Shown here one piece after another: positions 45,539-55,600 of a stretch of 64,000 nt of DNA. The DNA comes from Bromus sterilis (lineage: Eukaryota; Streptophyta; Magnoliopsida; Poales; Poaceae): the NCBI GenBank assembly GCA_950022295.1, contig OX465596.1:210831501-210895500 (forward strand), in the 5' to 3' direction. The first letter of the stretch is position 1. Each line of letters opens with the position of its first letter. The notes beneath the pieces are model-generated. The model did no database searches. It was not told where the DNA came from and was given only the letters and a program-made list of their open reading frames with translations. The translations under genes and the position numbers were made by a program.

Positions 45539-46499
45539 CTGCAGCAAGCAAAACAGAAGAAAAAAGACACGTGGTCAGTAATGTAGAATCTAGCATCATA
45601 GGCTTGGCTAAAAGCAAGTGTAGAATCTATTCATATCAGTTTCAACCAGCAAAAGTGTGCAAGATCAACAAGACAAAAAGAGAGACCAACAAGTATAGCA
45701 TTTGTTCATTCTCAGATTTAGAGGAGAAGGAATTTTCGTAAGGAAGCCAAGATCAGACAGCCTCTATTCTTATCAGATTCTAGAGGAGAGGGTAATCTGG
45801 AGCAATGTCAACAATGCATTACAACCACTCATGTTCAATAGGTAAATTATGCATTACACAAACTTTTTGATTAGTTTAACAACAAAAAATACTGAAAAGC
45901 CAGTGCAGTTAGTACACAATTATTTAAAAAAAACATCAGTAGTAGTACATTGCACTATTGAGTAGAAAAGCTCTATGGCTTAGACCGGAATTTTGAACTG
46001 GAAAAACAACCGTGTTAGTACATGCATCTAAGGAACAACTCCTTTGATTTGATTTGATTGCTAGGTAGTAAAAGCCAGAACCAGCATGTATTTTCCTGGG
46101 CTCTACAATCTAGATAAACTATTTTGTCATTGCAACATTCCCAAATGCTACAGTGAAAATTTTCTAATGCCATATTAAGAGCAGACACTAGCACAAAAAC
46201 CAGTAGTTTCCATATCAAGGTTCAATTTATGACAAAGAAGGCTAGGTCTTATTTGAAGCTACACAAATTGATGATGGTTAGTGCTTACTTAAAGAAGAGA
46301 TGGTAACTGTCTTATATTTCAAGTATCTACAGGTGCAGCTTTTACAGTCCTGAGCTCTATGGAATGAGTAAATACTGCAACAACAACAGGAACTTTATGA
46401 GGAAAAAATAGAAGCATATCAATCAAAGTAACATAAGCACATTGCAAGTTCACAACAAAGTTACCAAGAAATAATTAAGAAATTATGTCAAGTGAAAGT
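45539..46499. other. AT-rich intron-like DNA upstream of the CBL-like exon
   Basis: No coding signal is seen. Base composition and the flanking splice acceptor suggest that it is the upstream intron captured along with the exon. I recognise no transposon terminus in it. Confidence 0.45.
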
Positions 46500-46965
46500 T
46501 TAAGTGTAAGCCCTCCAGCACACACTCGTACAGCGAGCAAGAGAAATGTACAGCAATTTGTCAGCAGATTTTACTGAGTGTACAGCAACAAGGTTGGGGT
46601 TGACCTGCGGCGGCGGAGGTTGATGGGCGAGACGGCGGCAGGGCAGAGACCTCGCGGAGGAGAAGTCGACGGGCGAGACGGCGGAGGGACGGAATCCTCG
46701 TGGAGGAGAGGTCACCGGTGAGGGGCGACGGCGGAGAGCAGTGGAGGTGGTCAATCTGCGAGCGGGAGGCGCAGTGTGTGAGAGAGAGGGAGGGAGGGGT
46801 GGCGCGGCAAGGCTTACCGGAGTGGAGGGAGGGAGAGTCATCGGACGATCGCAGGGTCGCCGGTGGGTGAACGGCGGCGAGATTGGATCGAGATCGGCTG
46901 CGCACGGGGAGAAGTGTGGGAGGTTAGGGCTTCGGGAGGGGAGGTGGGGACTAGCTAGGGGGTAC
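46500..46965 (-). other. GC-rich segment resembling a grass 5' UTR / first exon
   Basis: On the - strand it starts with AGCCCTAACCTCCCACAC and is followed by CT-rich and CCGCCG-rich sequence, as in many grass 5' leaders. Possible splice pairs are CCG/GTAAGCC near 46820 and CGCTCGCAG near 46756, and a CGCCGCAG acceptor near 46606. The open frames (46500-47057, 46561-46905) have no recognisable domain and run into the CACTA repeats. It could be the promoter-proximal part of the same captured gene as the CBL-like exon. Confidence 0.4.
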
Positions 46966-46970
46966 GGGTT

Positions 46971-47092
46971 AGCAATGGCGCACATCTGGTTTGTGCGCCA
47001 TAATGTAAGTAGATAGCAATGGCACACTGTCTGTAAGTGCGCCATTAGCATAGGCATAGCAATAGCGCACTTTCCATGGGTGCGCCATTAAT
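46971..47092. repeat. Internal cluster of CACTA subterminal-type repeats
   Basis: CAATGGCGCAC, GTGCGCCAT, AAGTGCGCCATTAG, AATAGCGCAC and GTGCGCCATTA occur within 122 bp, the same motifs as at both element ends. They lie 15 kb from the left and 5 kb from the right terminus, between the captured DNA and the TNP2 gene. Confidence 0.85.
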
Positions 47093-47518
47093 GCTTTTAA
47101 TATTTTGTTATTTATAATTATAACTATAATTATGTGTTAGTTTTCTATTGTGTAGTAATTATAAACACATGGAAATTTTAATACTCCCTCATTCCTAAAT
47201 ATAAAAAAAACTATCAACATCTACAATACTCCCTCCGTTCCTTTATATAAGGTGTGTTTGTTTTTTAAGAAAAAGATTGACCAAGTTTTAAGGAAAATAT
47301 ATCATTATCCATAAAAGAAAATTTATATCATTTAGTTCATCATGGAAAGTAGTTTCATATTTTATGTACTAAAATAATATAATGCTCATAATATAAAATA
47401 ATATAATGTTTAAAAGATCTCTAAAAATAATCATTCGCATGCTCATAAATGAGGTTGAAATCAAGTGACATGAAATAACAATCATGAAATAACAATCATC
47501 GTGATTGGATCTTAGCTA
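47093..47518. repeat. AT-rich stretch with Stowaway-type termini
   Basis: TACTCCCTCATTCCTAAATATAAA near 47181 and TACTCCCTCCGTTCCTTTATATAAG near 47225 match the left end of grass Stowaway/Tc1-mariner MITEs. Neither has a recognisable partner end (GGAACGGAGGGAGTA) before the TNP2 coding region, so both appear truncated. The remaining sequence is AT-rich with repeated ATAATATAATG and no gene. Confidence 0.6.
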
Positions 47519-48874
47519 TCATATTTTCACTATCTTTTTTCCCTTCTTTTTCGCGTTTGCATTATTTAGCCCCGGAACCCCTTGATTTATTCTCTTGAAC
47601 GGGCGACCGCATTTAGGTAGGGTGGTCCTGCTTCTTCTTGTTTTGTATGCTACTGCATCATCGTCGTCGTCATCTTCAATCTTCGGGTCGCCGTACTTGT
47701 CGAAGTCTTGCTCGTTGGCGGCTCCATCCATTCCGATGATGTTCCTTTTGCCTCTCCTCACGACAACACGGCTGGGCTTTGACGGGTCGGTAATGAAGAA
47801 GCATTGGTCCACTTGGCTAGCCAGTACCCATGGCTCATTTTGTGCGGTGACGTTTGCGCCCGCGGTCTTGGATTTGGCTTCGGGTATAACCATGGTGGTG
47901 AAATACCGGCTTTCTTTTACGATGCTCTTGTCCCACCTGACGCAGAACATCGGCACCTTCTCTCCAGTGTAGCTGAGCTCCCAGATCTCCTCGATCCTTC
48001 CGTAGTATCTTTTCTTGACGTTACCAGTGTAGGCTTCCATCGTTACCCCGGAGTTCTGATTATCGCTCTTCATGTCCTTTTCCTTGGTGTAGAATGTGTA
48101 GCCGTTGATATCGTACGCTTGATATGTCATCAGGTTGTGCTCGGCGCCCTGTGACAAGGCGAATACGAGTTTTTCTTCCTCGGAAGAGTCCTCATGTAAA
48201 GGGTACGATAGAAGCTTGTCCTTGAACCAACGCGTGAAGCATGAGTTGTGCTCTTTGAGTACATCTCCGTCCGTCCACTGTTGGCCTCGGTCATTGTATG
48301 TCTTCTCAATTGAGGTTTTGTGCTCTACCACCCAAAGATCGACCAAGTCAATGTGTTGCAGCGCGACTAGGTTTTCTCTTTCAAAGTCGGCGAGTCGATC
48401 CTGGAAGTCGACATGCATTTCGCGGCGACCCTCGCGGTGGCCACATCCAGCGAGCCTGCCGAGGTGCCTCTTGACGGGCAGACCAACGGGGTTATCGATG
48501 CCTAGATAATTCGTGCAAAAGGAGATGCACTCTTCGGTCAAAAAGCCCTGGGCTATGCTTCCATCTAGACGTGACTTGTTGCGAACGTATCCTTTGATCA
48601 CACCTTTCATCTTTTCGAACGGCATCATGCTGTGCAGGAACGTCGGCCCGAGTTGGATGATATCATCCACGATATGGACAAGGAGATGCACCATGACATC
48701 GAAGAATGCGGGCGGGAAGTATATCTCGAGCTCGCATAGTATCACCACGATCTCTTCTTGTAGCCTTCTGAGTTGCCTCACGCCAACCGACTTTCCGAGA
48801 GATGACATCGAAAAAGTTGCATAGGCCAAATAGCGTTTCACGGACGTGGTCGTCCATGATCCCGCGCATTGCAA
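47519..48874 (-). CDS. CACTA TNP2 transposase, C-terminal part (DUF4218 and DUF4216 type)
   Basis: This 451-residue open frame is the best preserved piece of the transposase. Residues about 45-105 (LEIYFPPAFFDVMVHLLVH, FEKMKGVIKGYVRNKSRLDGSI) match the DUF4218 domain, and residues about 290-390 (KRYYGRIEEIWELSY, VPMFCVRWD, WVLASQVDQCFFI) match DUF4216. Both follow the catalytic part in plant CACTA transposases. An acidic run (EDDDDDDAV) and a Lys-rich end (KKKGKKIVKI) close it. The stop at 47519 is the natural end as far as I can judge. The frame continues upstream in other phases. Confidence 0.85.
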   Translation of the reverse strand: MQCAGSWTTTSVKRYLAYATFSMSSLGKSVGVRQLRRLQEEIVVILCELEIYFPPAFFDVMVHLLVHIVDDIIQLGPTFLHSMMPFEKMKGVIKGYVRNKSRLDGSIAQGFLTEECISFCTNYLGIDNPVGLPVKRHLGRLAGCGHREGRREMHVDFQDRLADFERENLVALQHIDLVDLWVVEHKTSIEKTYNDRGQQWTDGDVLKEHNSCFTRWFKDKLLSYPLHEDSSEEEKLVFALSQGAEHNLMTYQAYDINGYTFYTKEKDMKSDNQNSGVTMEAYTGNVKKRYYGRIEEIWELSYTGEKVPMFCVRWDKSIVKESRYFTTMVIPEAKSKTAGANVTAQNEPWVLASQVDQCFFITDPSKPSRVVVRRGKRNIIGMDGAANEQDFDKYGDPKIEDDDDDDAVAYKTRRSRTTLPKCGRPFKRINQGVPGLNNANAKKKGKKIVKI

Positions 48875-50037
48875 CCGGAATTAGCTGCGTCATCAGCACG
48901 TGACTATCATGAGACTTCATCCCGCTGAACCTCTGCTTCCCTGAGTCTAGGTATCTGCTGATCTTCCCAGCGAAACCGTAAGGAAGTTTTATTCCTAGGA
49001 GGCAGTTGATAAACTGATGGATCTCCTTCTGACTTAGAGTGAAGCACGCGGGGGGCAGTAATAATGTTCGCTCTGCTTCTTGGCCTTTTTTCCTTTGCGA
49101 TGACTTTCCGTGCCCTCCGGTGGCTCATCATCATCATCATCGTCGTCGTCATCATCATCATAATCATTAGGGTGGTTTGCGTGAAGCTCCTCCCTGATGC
49201 CCATTGATAGCAAGTCTGCCCTTGCTTTCGTCCCATCTTTGGTCTTTTCTGGCATGTTCAGCAGGGTAGCAAGCAGACTCTCGCACACATTCTTCGTGAT
49301 ATGCATGACATCAAGGCTGTTTGGCACACCGAGGATGTTCCAGTACGGCAAGTCCCAAAAAAGAGACCTCGTTTTCTAGACCTTCAACAGCGGCTCTGGT
49401 GCCTTTCGCTTAGAATTGATCTTTCCTGGCGGTGGGCACTCTTTCCAATTTGTCAATAGCATGTCTATTTTGGTGCCGCTCTTCCTACGTGGGGCCTTTC
49501 GGGGTTCGGCTGTTCCATCGAACAAATCCTTGCGTTTTCTCCATGGGTCATTGTGAGGAAGCCATCTTCGATGTCCCATGAACACGGTTTTGGAAGATCC
49601 GGGATCCTTAGGTAGCTAGTGATACGTTGTGTCGTCCATGCACCTAGCGCATCTACAGTGTCCCTGGACCAACTGCCCCGCGACATACCCTAAACCGAGA
49701 TAGTCGTGCACCCTCGTGAGCAGTGCGGCTTTCATAGGGAAATATGTTTCTTCTAGAGCGTCCCACGTATTGACTGGCGTTCTCCATAGCGTATTTAGCT
49801 CCTCTTTTAGGAGCCCCTTCAATTAGCACACTCATGTGCATGTACTTCCTCTTCATGCACTCCCAGGGGGGGTGTTGTACATGCACACAAACACTGGCCA
49901 GGTGCTATGTGTGCTGCTCTGGTTGCCGAAAGGATTGACTCCATCGGTGCTCGCGACCAACACTACGTTCCTTGGATCCTTCCCAAAGTCCTACTCGAAG
50001 TTCAATGCCTCCCACTGGGTCCCATCAGAAGGGTGAC
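48875..50037 (-). pseudogene. CACTA TNP2 transposase, catalytic middle part, frameshifted
   Basis: Short frames on the - strand give the Transposase_21 core in pieces. These are the VFVCMYN/PPWECMKRKYMHMS segment, NTLWRTPVNTWDALEETYF, RCMDDTTYH, MFMGHRRWLPHNDPWRKRKDLFDG and LDVMHITKNVCESLLATLLNMPEKTKDG. A run of Asp codons (49128-49163) follows in the DYDDDD...EPPEG segment. The region near 49955 (a V-A-S-T-D-G-V-N-like phase) holds a conserved Asp of the family. At least five frame changes separate the pieces, so no active enzyme is made. Confidence 0.8.
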
Positions 50038-51046
50038 TCAACATCCTATCTTTTTCTGGATCATTTTTTCAGCGTCTTCCTTTTGCTGCTTCCTTTCCGC
50101 ATGCCAGCGCATGAGCTTAGCTTGCTTAGGGTCCACGAAATAACGCTGCAGACGAGGAAAGATCAGAAAGTACCACACCGTTTTTTGAGGAGCTTTCTTC
50201 TTCTTGTATCGACTGGCGCCGCACTTCGGACATACGGTAGACTCCGCGTACTCATGCCGATGAATGATGCAATCTTTAACGCAGACATGGTATCTAACAT
50301 GCGGTAAATCCAGAGGACACACGATTTTCTTCGTCTCATTGGAACTGGTCGGGCACGTCTTCCCCTTGGGAAGACGGTCTTGCCAGAATGACATGTTTTC
50401 GTCAAAGCATCTGTCGGTCATTTTATGTTTTACTTTCATCTCTAGAGCCATGAGCGCTACTTTCAGGCGGGTATCCTCAGGATTGCATCCTTCATACAAT
50501 GGAGTAACTGCGTCCATCTCAAGTTGATTCAGCTTGGCTTTCTCTCGGGCGGCAGCTCTTGTGTTATTACTCGCCTGGTTCAGAAGCAACTCTTGAAGAT
50601 GAGGGTCCTGCACCCAGTCCATCGACGATGGTCCATCATCGCCGTCTTCTTCGGCATCTTTATCTTCATGATGATCATGCCCTTCGTCTTGATCTTCCTC
50701 ATGATCATGTCCGGCATCTTCTACATGATGATTGTGTCCTACATCGTGATCATGTCCGGGAGATTCTTCGTCTTCTCTCCCGACCTCGGCGCTATTTTTT
50801 GCTTACTGTTGCCCGGCCACCCTGGATGAATTCATAATCTTCTTCATCACCTTGCCACCGATAGCCATCCATGAAAACACGCGTGAGCAGGTGCCCCTTT
50901 ATTGTTTTTGAATCCGGGTCCAAAAGGCACTTCAGCTTGCATCTTCGACACGGACATCTTATCTCCGTCTCGTTCTTTTGAATCATCTTGGCCTTCGCGG
51001 AGCTCAAAAACCTATCCACGATGCCTCTGGTCATCTTGCAAACCAT
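50038..51046 (-). pseudogene. CACTA TNP2 transposase, N-terminal part
   Basis: The likely start is ATG 51046 (MVCKMTRGIVDRFL), since an acceptor-like CCCCGCAG precedes it by a few bases. The first 80 residues form the transposase-associated zinc-finger-like domain (EIRCPCRRCKLKCLL, HLLTRVFMDGYRW). After a frame change near 50790 comes a linker rich in His, Asp and Glu (50630-50780). The 50038-50622 frame then has MDWVQDPHLQELL, a CPKCGASRY zinc-ribbon-like pair and FPRLQRYFVDPKQAKLMRWHA, the usual beginning of the catalytic region. Confidence 0.8.
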
Positions 51047-51540
51047 GGTCGCCTGCGGGGCATAGAGCAAAACGATATTTTAGAACCAAAAATAAATTGG
51101 CATGACCTTGCCTAATTATTAGGACAAAAAATAATGCAAAGTATGCCAAATTTCGCCGAAACGGAAATGAATCAACATTTCGGCAAAATATTGGCAACTA
51201 TCGCATATGTGAGGTACCTGCAAACACACATGTACATACATATCCCATGATCATCACAGATCCATTATCACAACACACATACATAAATACCCCATGATCA
51301 TCACATCACACACCACACATATACACCAACAAAAAGTGTGTTCGAGAGAGAACAAACTAGATTTACACAACAATAAAGAGAGATACCTTACTTACCAATG
51401 AAAAAAGGAGATACAGCTACTTATTTTTGGTAGATCTATGGTGCAAATAAGGAGAGGAGAACGAAAGAACCGAGAGAAGCTTGTTGGAGGTGGGGAAAGT
51501 GAGTGTGGTGTGCTGCAAAAATATCTAGTTGATCCCAGAG
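51047..51540. other. CACTA 5' noncoding region upstream of TNP2
   Basis: No gene. It contains the segment 51105-51235 that resembles 44974-45075 (shared GAAACGGAAAT, ACATTTCGG and TACCTGCA), and CA-rich repeats such as CCCATGATCATCACA twice (51244 and 51291). It probably holds the promoter and a leader intron of the transposase gene. Confidence 0.55.
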
Positions 51541-52010
51541 TTAGCAATGGCGCACCTCAGCAAATATGCGCCATTACTAACTCTGGGACAGGTGGTCCCA
51601 GCTGGCCAGAGGGGGGACCAGGATAGCAATGGCGCACATCCAGGAAGTGCGCCATTAGCGTTATACACTTAGTAATGGCGCACTTCTGTGAAGTGTGCTA
51701 TTGCTACGTCATCAGGCCTGGGCCCACGCCTCCCCTAACTTAGCAATGGCGCACTTCACAGAAGTGCGCCATTAGCCTCCCTCGTTCAGTATGGCGCACT
51801 TCCAAATAGTGCGCTATTGCTAAGTCTGGGGAGGGGGGCTTGTCCAGGAGTGACTGGGCGGTGGCACACCTTCTGGTCCGTGCGCCATTAGTAACAGGAG
51901 AACTAATGGCGCACTAGGGCATGGTGCGCCATTGCAATTTAGTAATGGCGCACCGCACACATGGTGCGCCATTAGTGTCCATATTATCTATAGCTATTTT
52001 TCCAGTAGTG
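51541..52010. repeat. Right CACTA terminus with subterminal repeats
   Basis: About a dozen AATGGCGCAC/GTGCGCCATT motifs in both orientations lead to the TIR ending TTTTTCCAGTAGTG at 52010, followed by the GCC duplication. Confidence 0.92.
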
Positions 52011-52241
52011 GCCTATCCTTTTCTCAAAAGGATTGGGCCACTTATTACTCCTTAGTGCCTTTTACTTTGCTCGCTTTTACCTTTTTGTTGCTATACCGAA
52101 AACCCCTAGAAAGTTATATGTCAGTTCCTACCGTTACTTCTTTGCCAAAGTCACATACCAAAACCTTATGCTCCTCGTTGGGTTCGACACTCTTATCTAT
52201 CGAAAATGTTACAACCAATCTCCTACAGTTGAGGGTCATCA
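52011..52241 (+). repeat. 5' LTR of the Athila-type element, last part
   Basis: It resumes the LTR after the CACTA (GCC duplication 52011-52013) and ends TTGAGGGTCATCA. The TG...CA rule and the following primer site define the end. Confidence 0.85.
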
Positions 52242-52253
52242 AGTACTGTTTTA

Positions 52254-52271
52254 TGGCGCCGTTGCCGGGGA
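52254..52271 (+). other. Primer binding site of the Athila-type element
   Basis: TGGCGCCGTTGCCGGGGA, 12 bases after the LTR end, is the Asp-tRNA-type primer site typical of Athila elements. Confidence 0.88.
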
Positions 52272-52353
52272 GCGTAGCGCTATTAGTAAGTGAAGTTGGT
52301 AAGGAAGTTTTTATATTGTTTTTTTTGTTTTGCTATTTCTGCTCTTTGTCCTT

Positions 52354-53007
52354 ATGGACACCTCTACTCTTGGTTCGTTGTTTATGGGGAAACGCCCCAA
52401 AACTGTTGTGGTCACTCCTACCCCTACTGAAATTGTGCCTTACAAAATACCAACTACTGTTATCGATTATGTCTTGGCTAATTGTTATGCAGAAGATAGA
52501 CAACGAGGTGAACACTTGCTATATTTAACACAACTATGTTCATTATTCAAGATTGCAGGTGTGTCAAGGGATGTTGTTATGAAGAAATTATTCTCTGCAT
52601 CGCTTTCAGATAAAGCTTCGGATTGCTATAAGCTCCTCGATAACTCACACTTGCTTAATTGGCAAGAGCTTATGTCTCTCTTTTATACAAAGTTTTATCC
52701 TCTTCATGAAATTCATCGAGACAGGAACTACATCTATAACTTTTGGTCTCGTGATGGAGAGATAATCTCTCAACCTTGGGGGAGACTGAAGTCCCTAATG
52801 TTCAAATGTCCAATTCATGAACTCCCCAAAGATATTATACTTGCAAATTTTTATGTCAGGCTTTCTCGTCGGGATAAGGAGATGTTAGATGCCTCCTATA
52901 ACGGGGTATTTCAAACGAGGAGCATTGAAGAAAATGGGATCTCATCGAGAGGATCCAGAAGAACACCGAAGACTAGGAAATCAACAAAGGTATTGAATCC
53001 GCTATAA
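52354..53007 (+). pseudogene. Athila-type gag
   Basis: From ATG 52354 (MDTSTLGSLFMGKRP) the frame encodes a capsid-like domain: FKIAGVSRDVVMKKLF, SDCYKLLDNSHLLNWQELMSLFYTKFYP and FYVRLSRRDKEMLDA. The LFYTKFYP segment is characteristic of Athila-type gag. It ends early at 53005-53007, far short of a full gag-pol frame, and 53008-53270 contains only broken frames. The upstream ATG at 52330 is less likely because it precedes the conserved start by a hydrophobic run. Confidence 0.8.
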
Positions 53008-53270
53008 ATTATGACCATGATTACATTGAGAGCTATGTGAAAACTGGTTATTTTAATACCTTTTGCTCTACGATTGGTCTTGATTCCTAGATAATGATTG
53101 ATTTTTGTAAGAACTTTGCCTCTCACATTGACTCTTCTAAGTAGGAGAAGGATCAGTATCATTAACCCTTTAAAGAATTACCTGTTGATATTCATGTTGC
53201 TGACCCTATTCTCCCTGCAGTTTTATATGAAAAGCCCCCTTTTCCTACAAGGATAAGGGAGCACTCTTTT

Positions 53271-54192
53271 GTGACAGGCATAATAAAAAAAAGTGAGAGA
53301 AGAACTGACGAACCTAAGAACCTGATCAAGGTCGATCATCCAGTTGCGGTGGTTAAAGATTTAGTTACTAATGACGTTTCAGATACCATTATAAGTTTTT
53401 GTGCTGTTTCAACTAACATTGTTATAGCCAAGAATAAAAACCCAATCGCAGGTACACCAGCTGTATCTGTCAAAATAGGTGATCACAATTATTACGGGCT
53501 ATGTGATTTGGGATCCAGTGCTAGCGCTATTCCTTATTCACTCTATCAAGAGATCATGGGTGAGATTTCACCCTATGAACTTGAGGAGATTGATGTTACT
53601 ATTTATCTAGCAAATAGACAAACTATCTCTCCCATTGGGATTGTGAGAGATGTTGAAGTCCTATGTGGAAAGGTAAAGTATCTTACAGACTTTCTAGTAC
53701 TTGGTTCAGTGCAAGATAGTTTTGCCCTATTATTTTTTGTAGGCCTTTCCTCAGAACTTGTTGAGCTATTATAGATTGCAAAATAGGTAAAGTTTCTGTT
53801 GAATTCAATGGTTAGCCATATGAATTTAACTTCTCTAAATTCTCCAAGCAGCCTCGTGGTACTGATTTACCTAGTCATGATAAAATTATTGAAGATATTG
53901 CATCTATTTCTATTCCTCCTAATGATCCTTTGCAGCAATATATGGAAGACCACGAGAATGATATGCATATGCAGGAGAGAAATGAGTTGGATGAAATATT
54001 CACAATACAAACTGCTATCCTGAAGCACAACCTTCCGGTTCAACCTTTAGGAATCCTAGCACAACCAAAAGAAGACCCGGTGTTTGACCTCAAACCACTT
54101 CCCGATACGCTCAAGACGCTTTTCTAGATGTAAAGAAAATATATCATGTTATTATCGATGCTAACCTTTCAGGATTTGAAGAAGAACGACTA
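53271..54192 (+). pseudogene. Athila-type protease and linker
   Basis: The 53271-53774 frame carries an aspartic protease with the active-site motif CDLGSSASAIP (Asp at residue 79), the flap region and a VEVLCGKVKYLTDFLVLG strand. After a stop at 53772-53774 the linker continues in broken frames, including an ERNELDEIFTIQTAIL segment (53930-54127). This enzyme would mature the polyprotein. Confidence 0.8.
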
Positions 54193-54909
54193 TTGGAGAC
54201 ACTTCGCATACACCATGGTTCCCTAGGCTATACCCTTGATGACCTTAAGGGGATTAGTCCATCGATTTGCCAACACACTATCAATCTCGAGCCTGATGCT
54301 AAGCCAGTTGTTGATCATCAACGAAGACTGAACCCAAGGATACAGGACGTGGTTAGGACAGAGATTCTCAAGCTTCTAGCCGCAGGTGTCATCTATCCTA
54401 TAGATGATAGTAGGTGGGTAAGTCCAGTTCATTGTGTTCCTAAGAAAGGAGGTATAACTGTTGTTCCTAATCATAAAAATAAAATAATACCTCAAAGAGT
54501 TGTTATTGGATATAGAATGTGTATTGATTATAGGAAGTTGAACAAGGCAACCAGGAAGGACCACTACCCGCTGCCCTTTATCGATCAGATGCTTGAGAGG
54601 TTGTCTAAAAACACCCACTTTTTCTATCTTGACGGGTACTCTGGCTTCTCTCAAATTCATGTCAATACTGTCGATCAAGAGAAGACCACTTTCACATGTC
54701 CTTCCGGTACTTATGCTTATTGGCGTATGCCTTTTGTTTTATGCAATGCACCTGCTACTTTTCCGAGATGTATGTCTGCTATTTTTCATGGTTTTTGTGA
54801 GGACATTGTGGAAGTCTTCATGGCGATTTCTCCTTCTATGAAACTTCCTTTGACCACTGTCTCCACAATCTTAATAAAGTTTTGCAGAGATGTGAGGATA
54901 CAAATTTAG
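54193..54909 (+). pseudogene. Athila-type reverse transcriptase, main part
   Basis: The frame shows the RT fingers and palm: LNPRIQDVVRTEILKLLAAG, WVSPVHCVPKKGG, YRMCIDYRKLNKAT and the first catalytic Asp in FFYLDGYSGFSQI. Then comes WRMPFVLCNAPATF. The second catalytic motif is destroyed. One base is missing after 54823, just behind the conserved FM residues, so the double-Asp codons are read out of frame and the sequence ends at 54907-54909. The element therefore cannot make its own cDNA. Confidence 0.88.
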
Positions 54910-55600
54910 TCCTAAACTGGGAAAAATGCCACTTCATGGTTAACGAAGGGATCGTTCTTGGTCACAAGATTTCTGAGAGGGGGATTCAAGTGGACAAGGT
55001 GAGATTGAAGCTATCGAAAGGATGCCCTATCAAAGGGACATTAAAGGTATTCGTAGTTTTCCCGGTCATGTTGGTTTCTATAGAAGATTTATTAAAGACT
55101 TTTCTAAGACCTCGAGACCCCTCACTAATCTTCTCCAGAAGGATGTTCCTTTTGTATTTCATGAAGATTTTAAGGAGGCTTTCGAAGTTCTTAAGAAATC
55201 TTTAATAACCGCTCTTATAGTACAACCGCCTGACTGGAAATTGCCCTTTGAAATTATGTGTGATGCTAGAGATTTTGTTGTTGGAGCTGTTTTAGGACAA
55301 AGGGTTGATAAGAAATTGAATGTTATACATTATGCTAGCAAAGCCCTTGATAGTGCTAAAAAGAATTATGCTACTACTAAGAAGGAATTCTTAGCAGGCG
55401 TGTTTGCTTGTGATAAGTTTAGACCTTATATTGTTGATTCAAAAGTCATTATTCATACTGACCAAGCTTCCCTTAAGTATCTTATGGAGAAGAAGGATGC
55501 AGAACCAAGGCTCATCCAGTGGGTACTCCTTCTTCAACAGATAGTTGATAGAAAAGGAGCAGACAATCCAGTGGCGAACAATCTTTCAAGGATGGAAGAT
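54880..55600 (+). pseudogene. Athila-type RT end and RNase H
   Basis: Frames 54882-55205 and 55022-55603 hold the RT thumb (NWEKCHFMV, GIVLGHKISERGIQ) and the RNase H with its acidic residues in CDARDFVVGAVLG, TTKKEFLAGVFA and IIHTDQASLKYL. A frame change occurs around 55010. The domain is cut off at 55600 right after LSRMED by the nested LTR element; the TSD AAGAT is 55596-55600. The integrase continues at 62149. Confidence 0.88.

Larger units (their letters stand above)
32024..52010 (-). mobile_element. CACTA (En/Spm-type) DNA transposon, about 20 kb
   Basis: Terminal inverted repeats CACTACCAGAAAAT (32024 onward) and its complement ending AGTAGTG at 52010 are flanked by a perfect 3-bp duplication GCC (32021-32023 and 52011-52013). 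Both ends carry arrays of GGCGCAC/GTGCGCC subterminal repeats. Internal - strand genes are a TNP2-type transposase, a TNPA-like gene with Ulp1-type domain, and a viroplasmin-type ORF. Host-like DNA lies between them. After subtracting the nested LTR element (7975 bp plus 5) the CACTA is about 12.0 kb. Its transposase is broken, so it could move only with help from another copy. Confidence 0.95.

Noticed and set aside
46561..46905. 114-residue - strand ORF in the GC-rich block as a protein gene
   Set aside because: Ser/Arg/Pro-rich with possible splice sites inside it; more like an untranslated leader than coding sequence.
47226..47518. A complete Stowaway MITE starting at the CTCCCTCCGT motif
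   Set aside because: No complementary terminus with TA duplication was found downstream; only truncated ends can be supported.
51541..51980. CRISPR-like look of alternating GGCGCAC/GTGCGCC repeats
   Set aside because: Repeats are short, in both orientations, irregularly spaced and tied to CACTA termini with a TSD; the DNA is eukaryotic.
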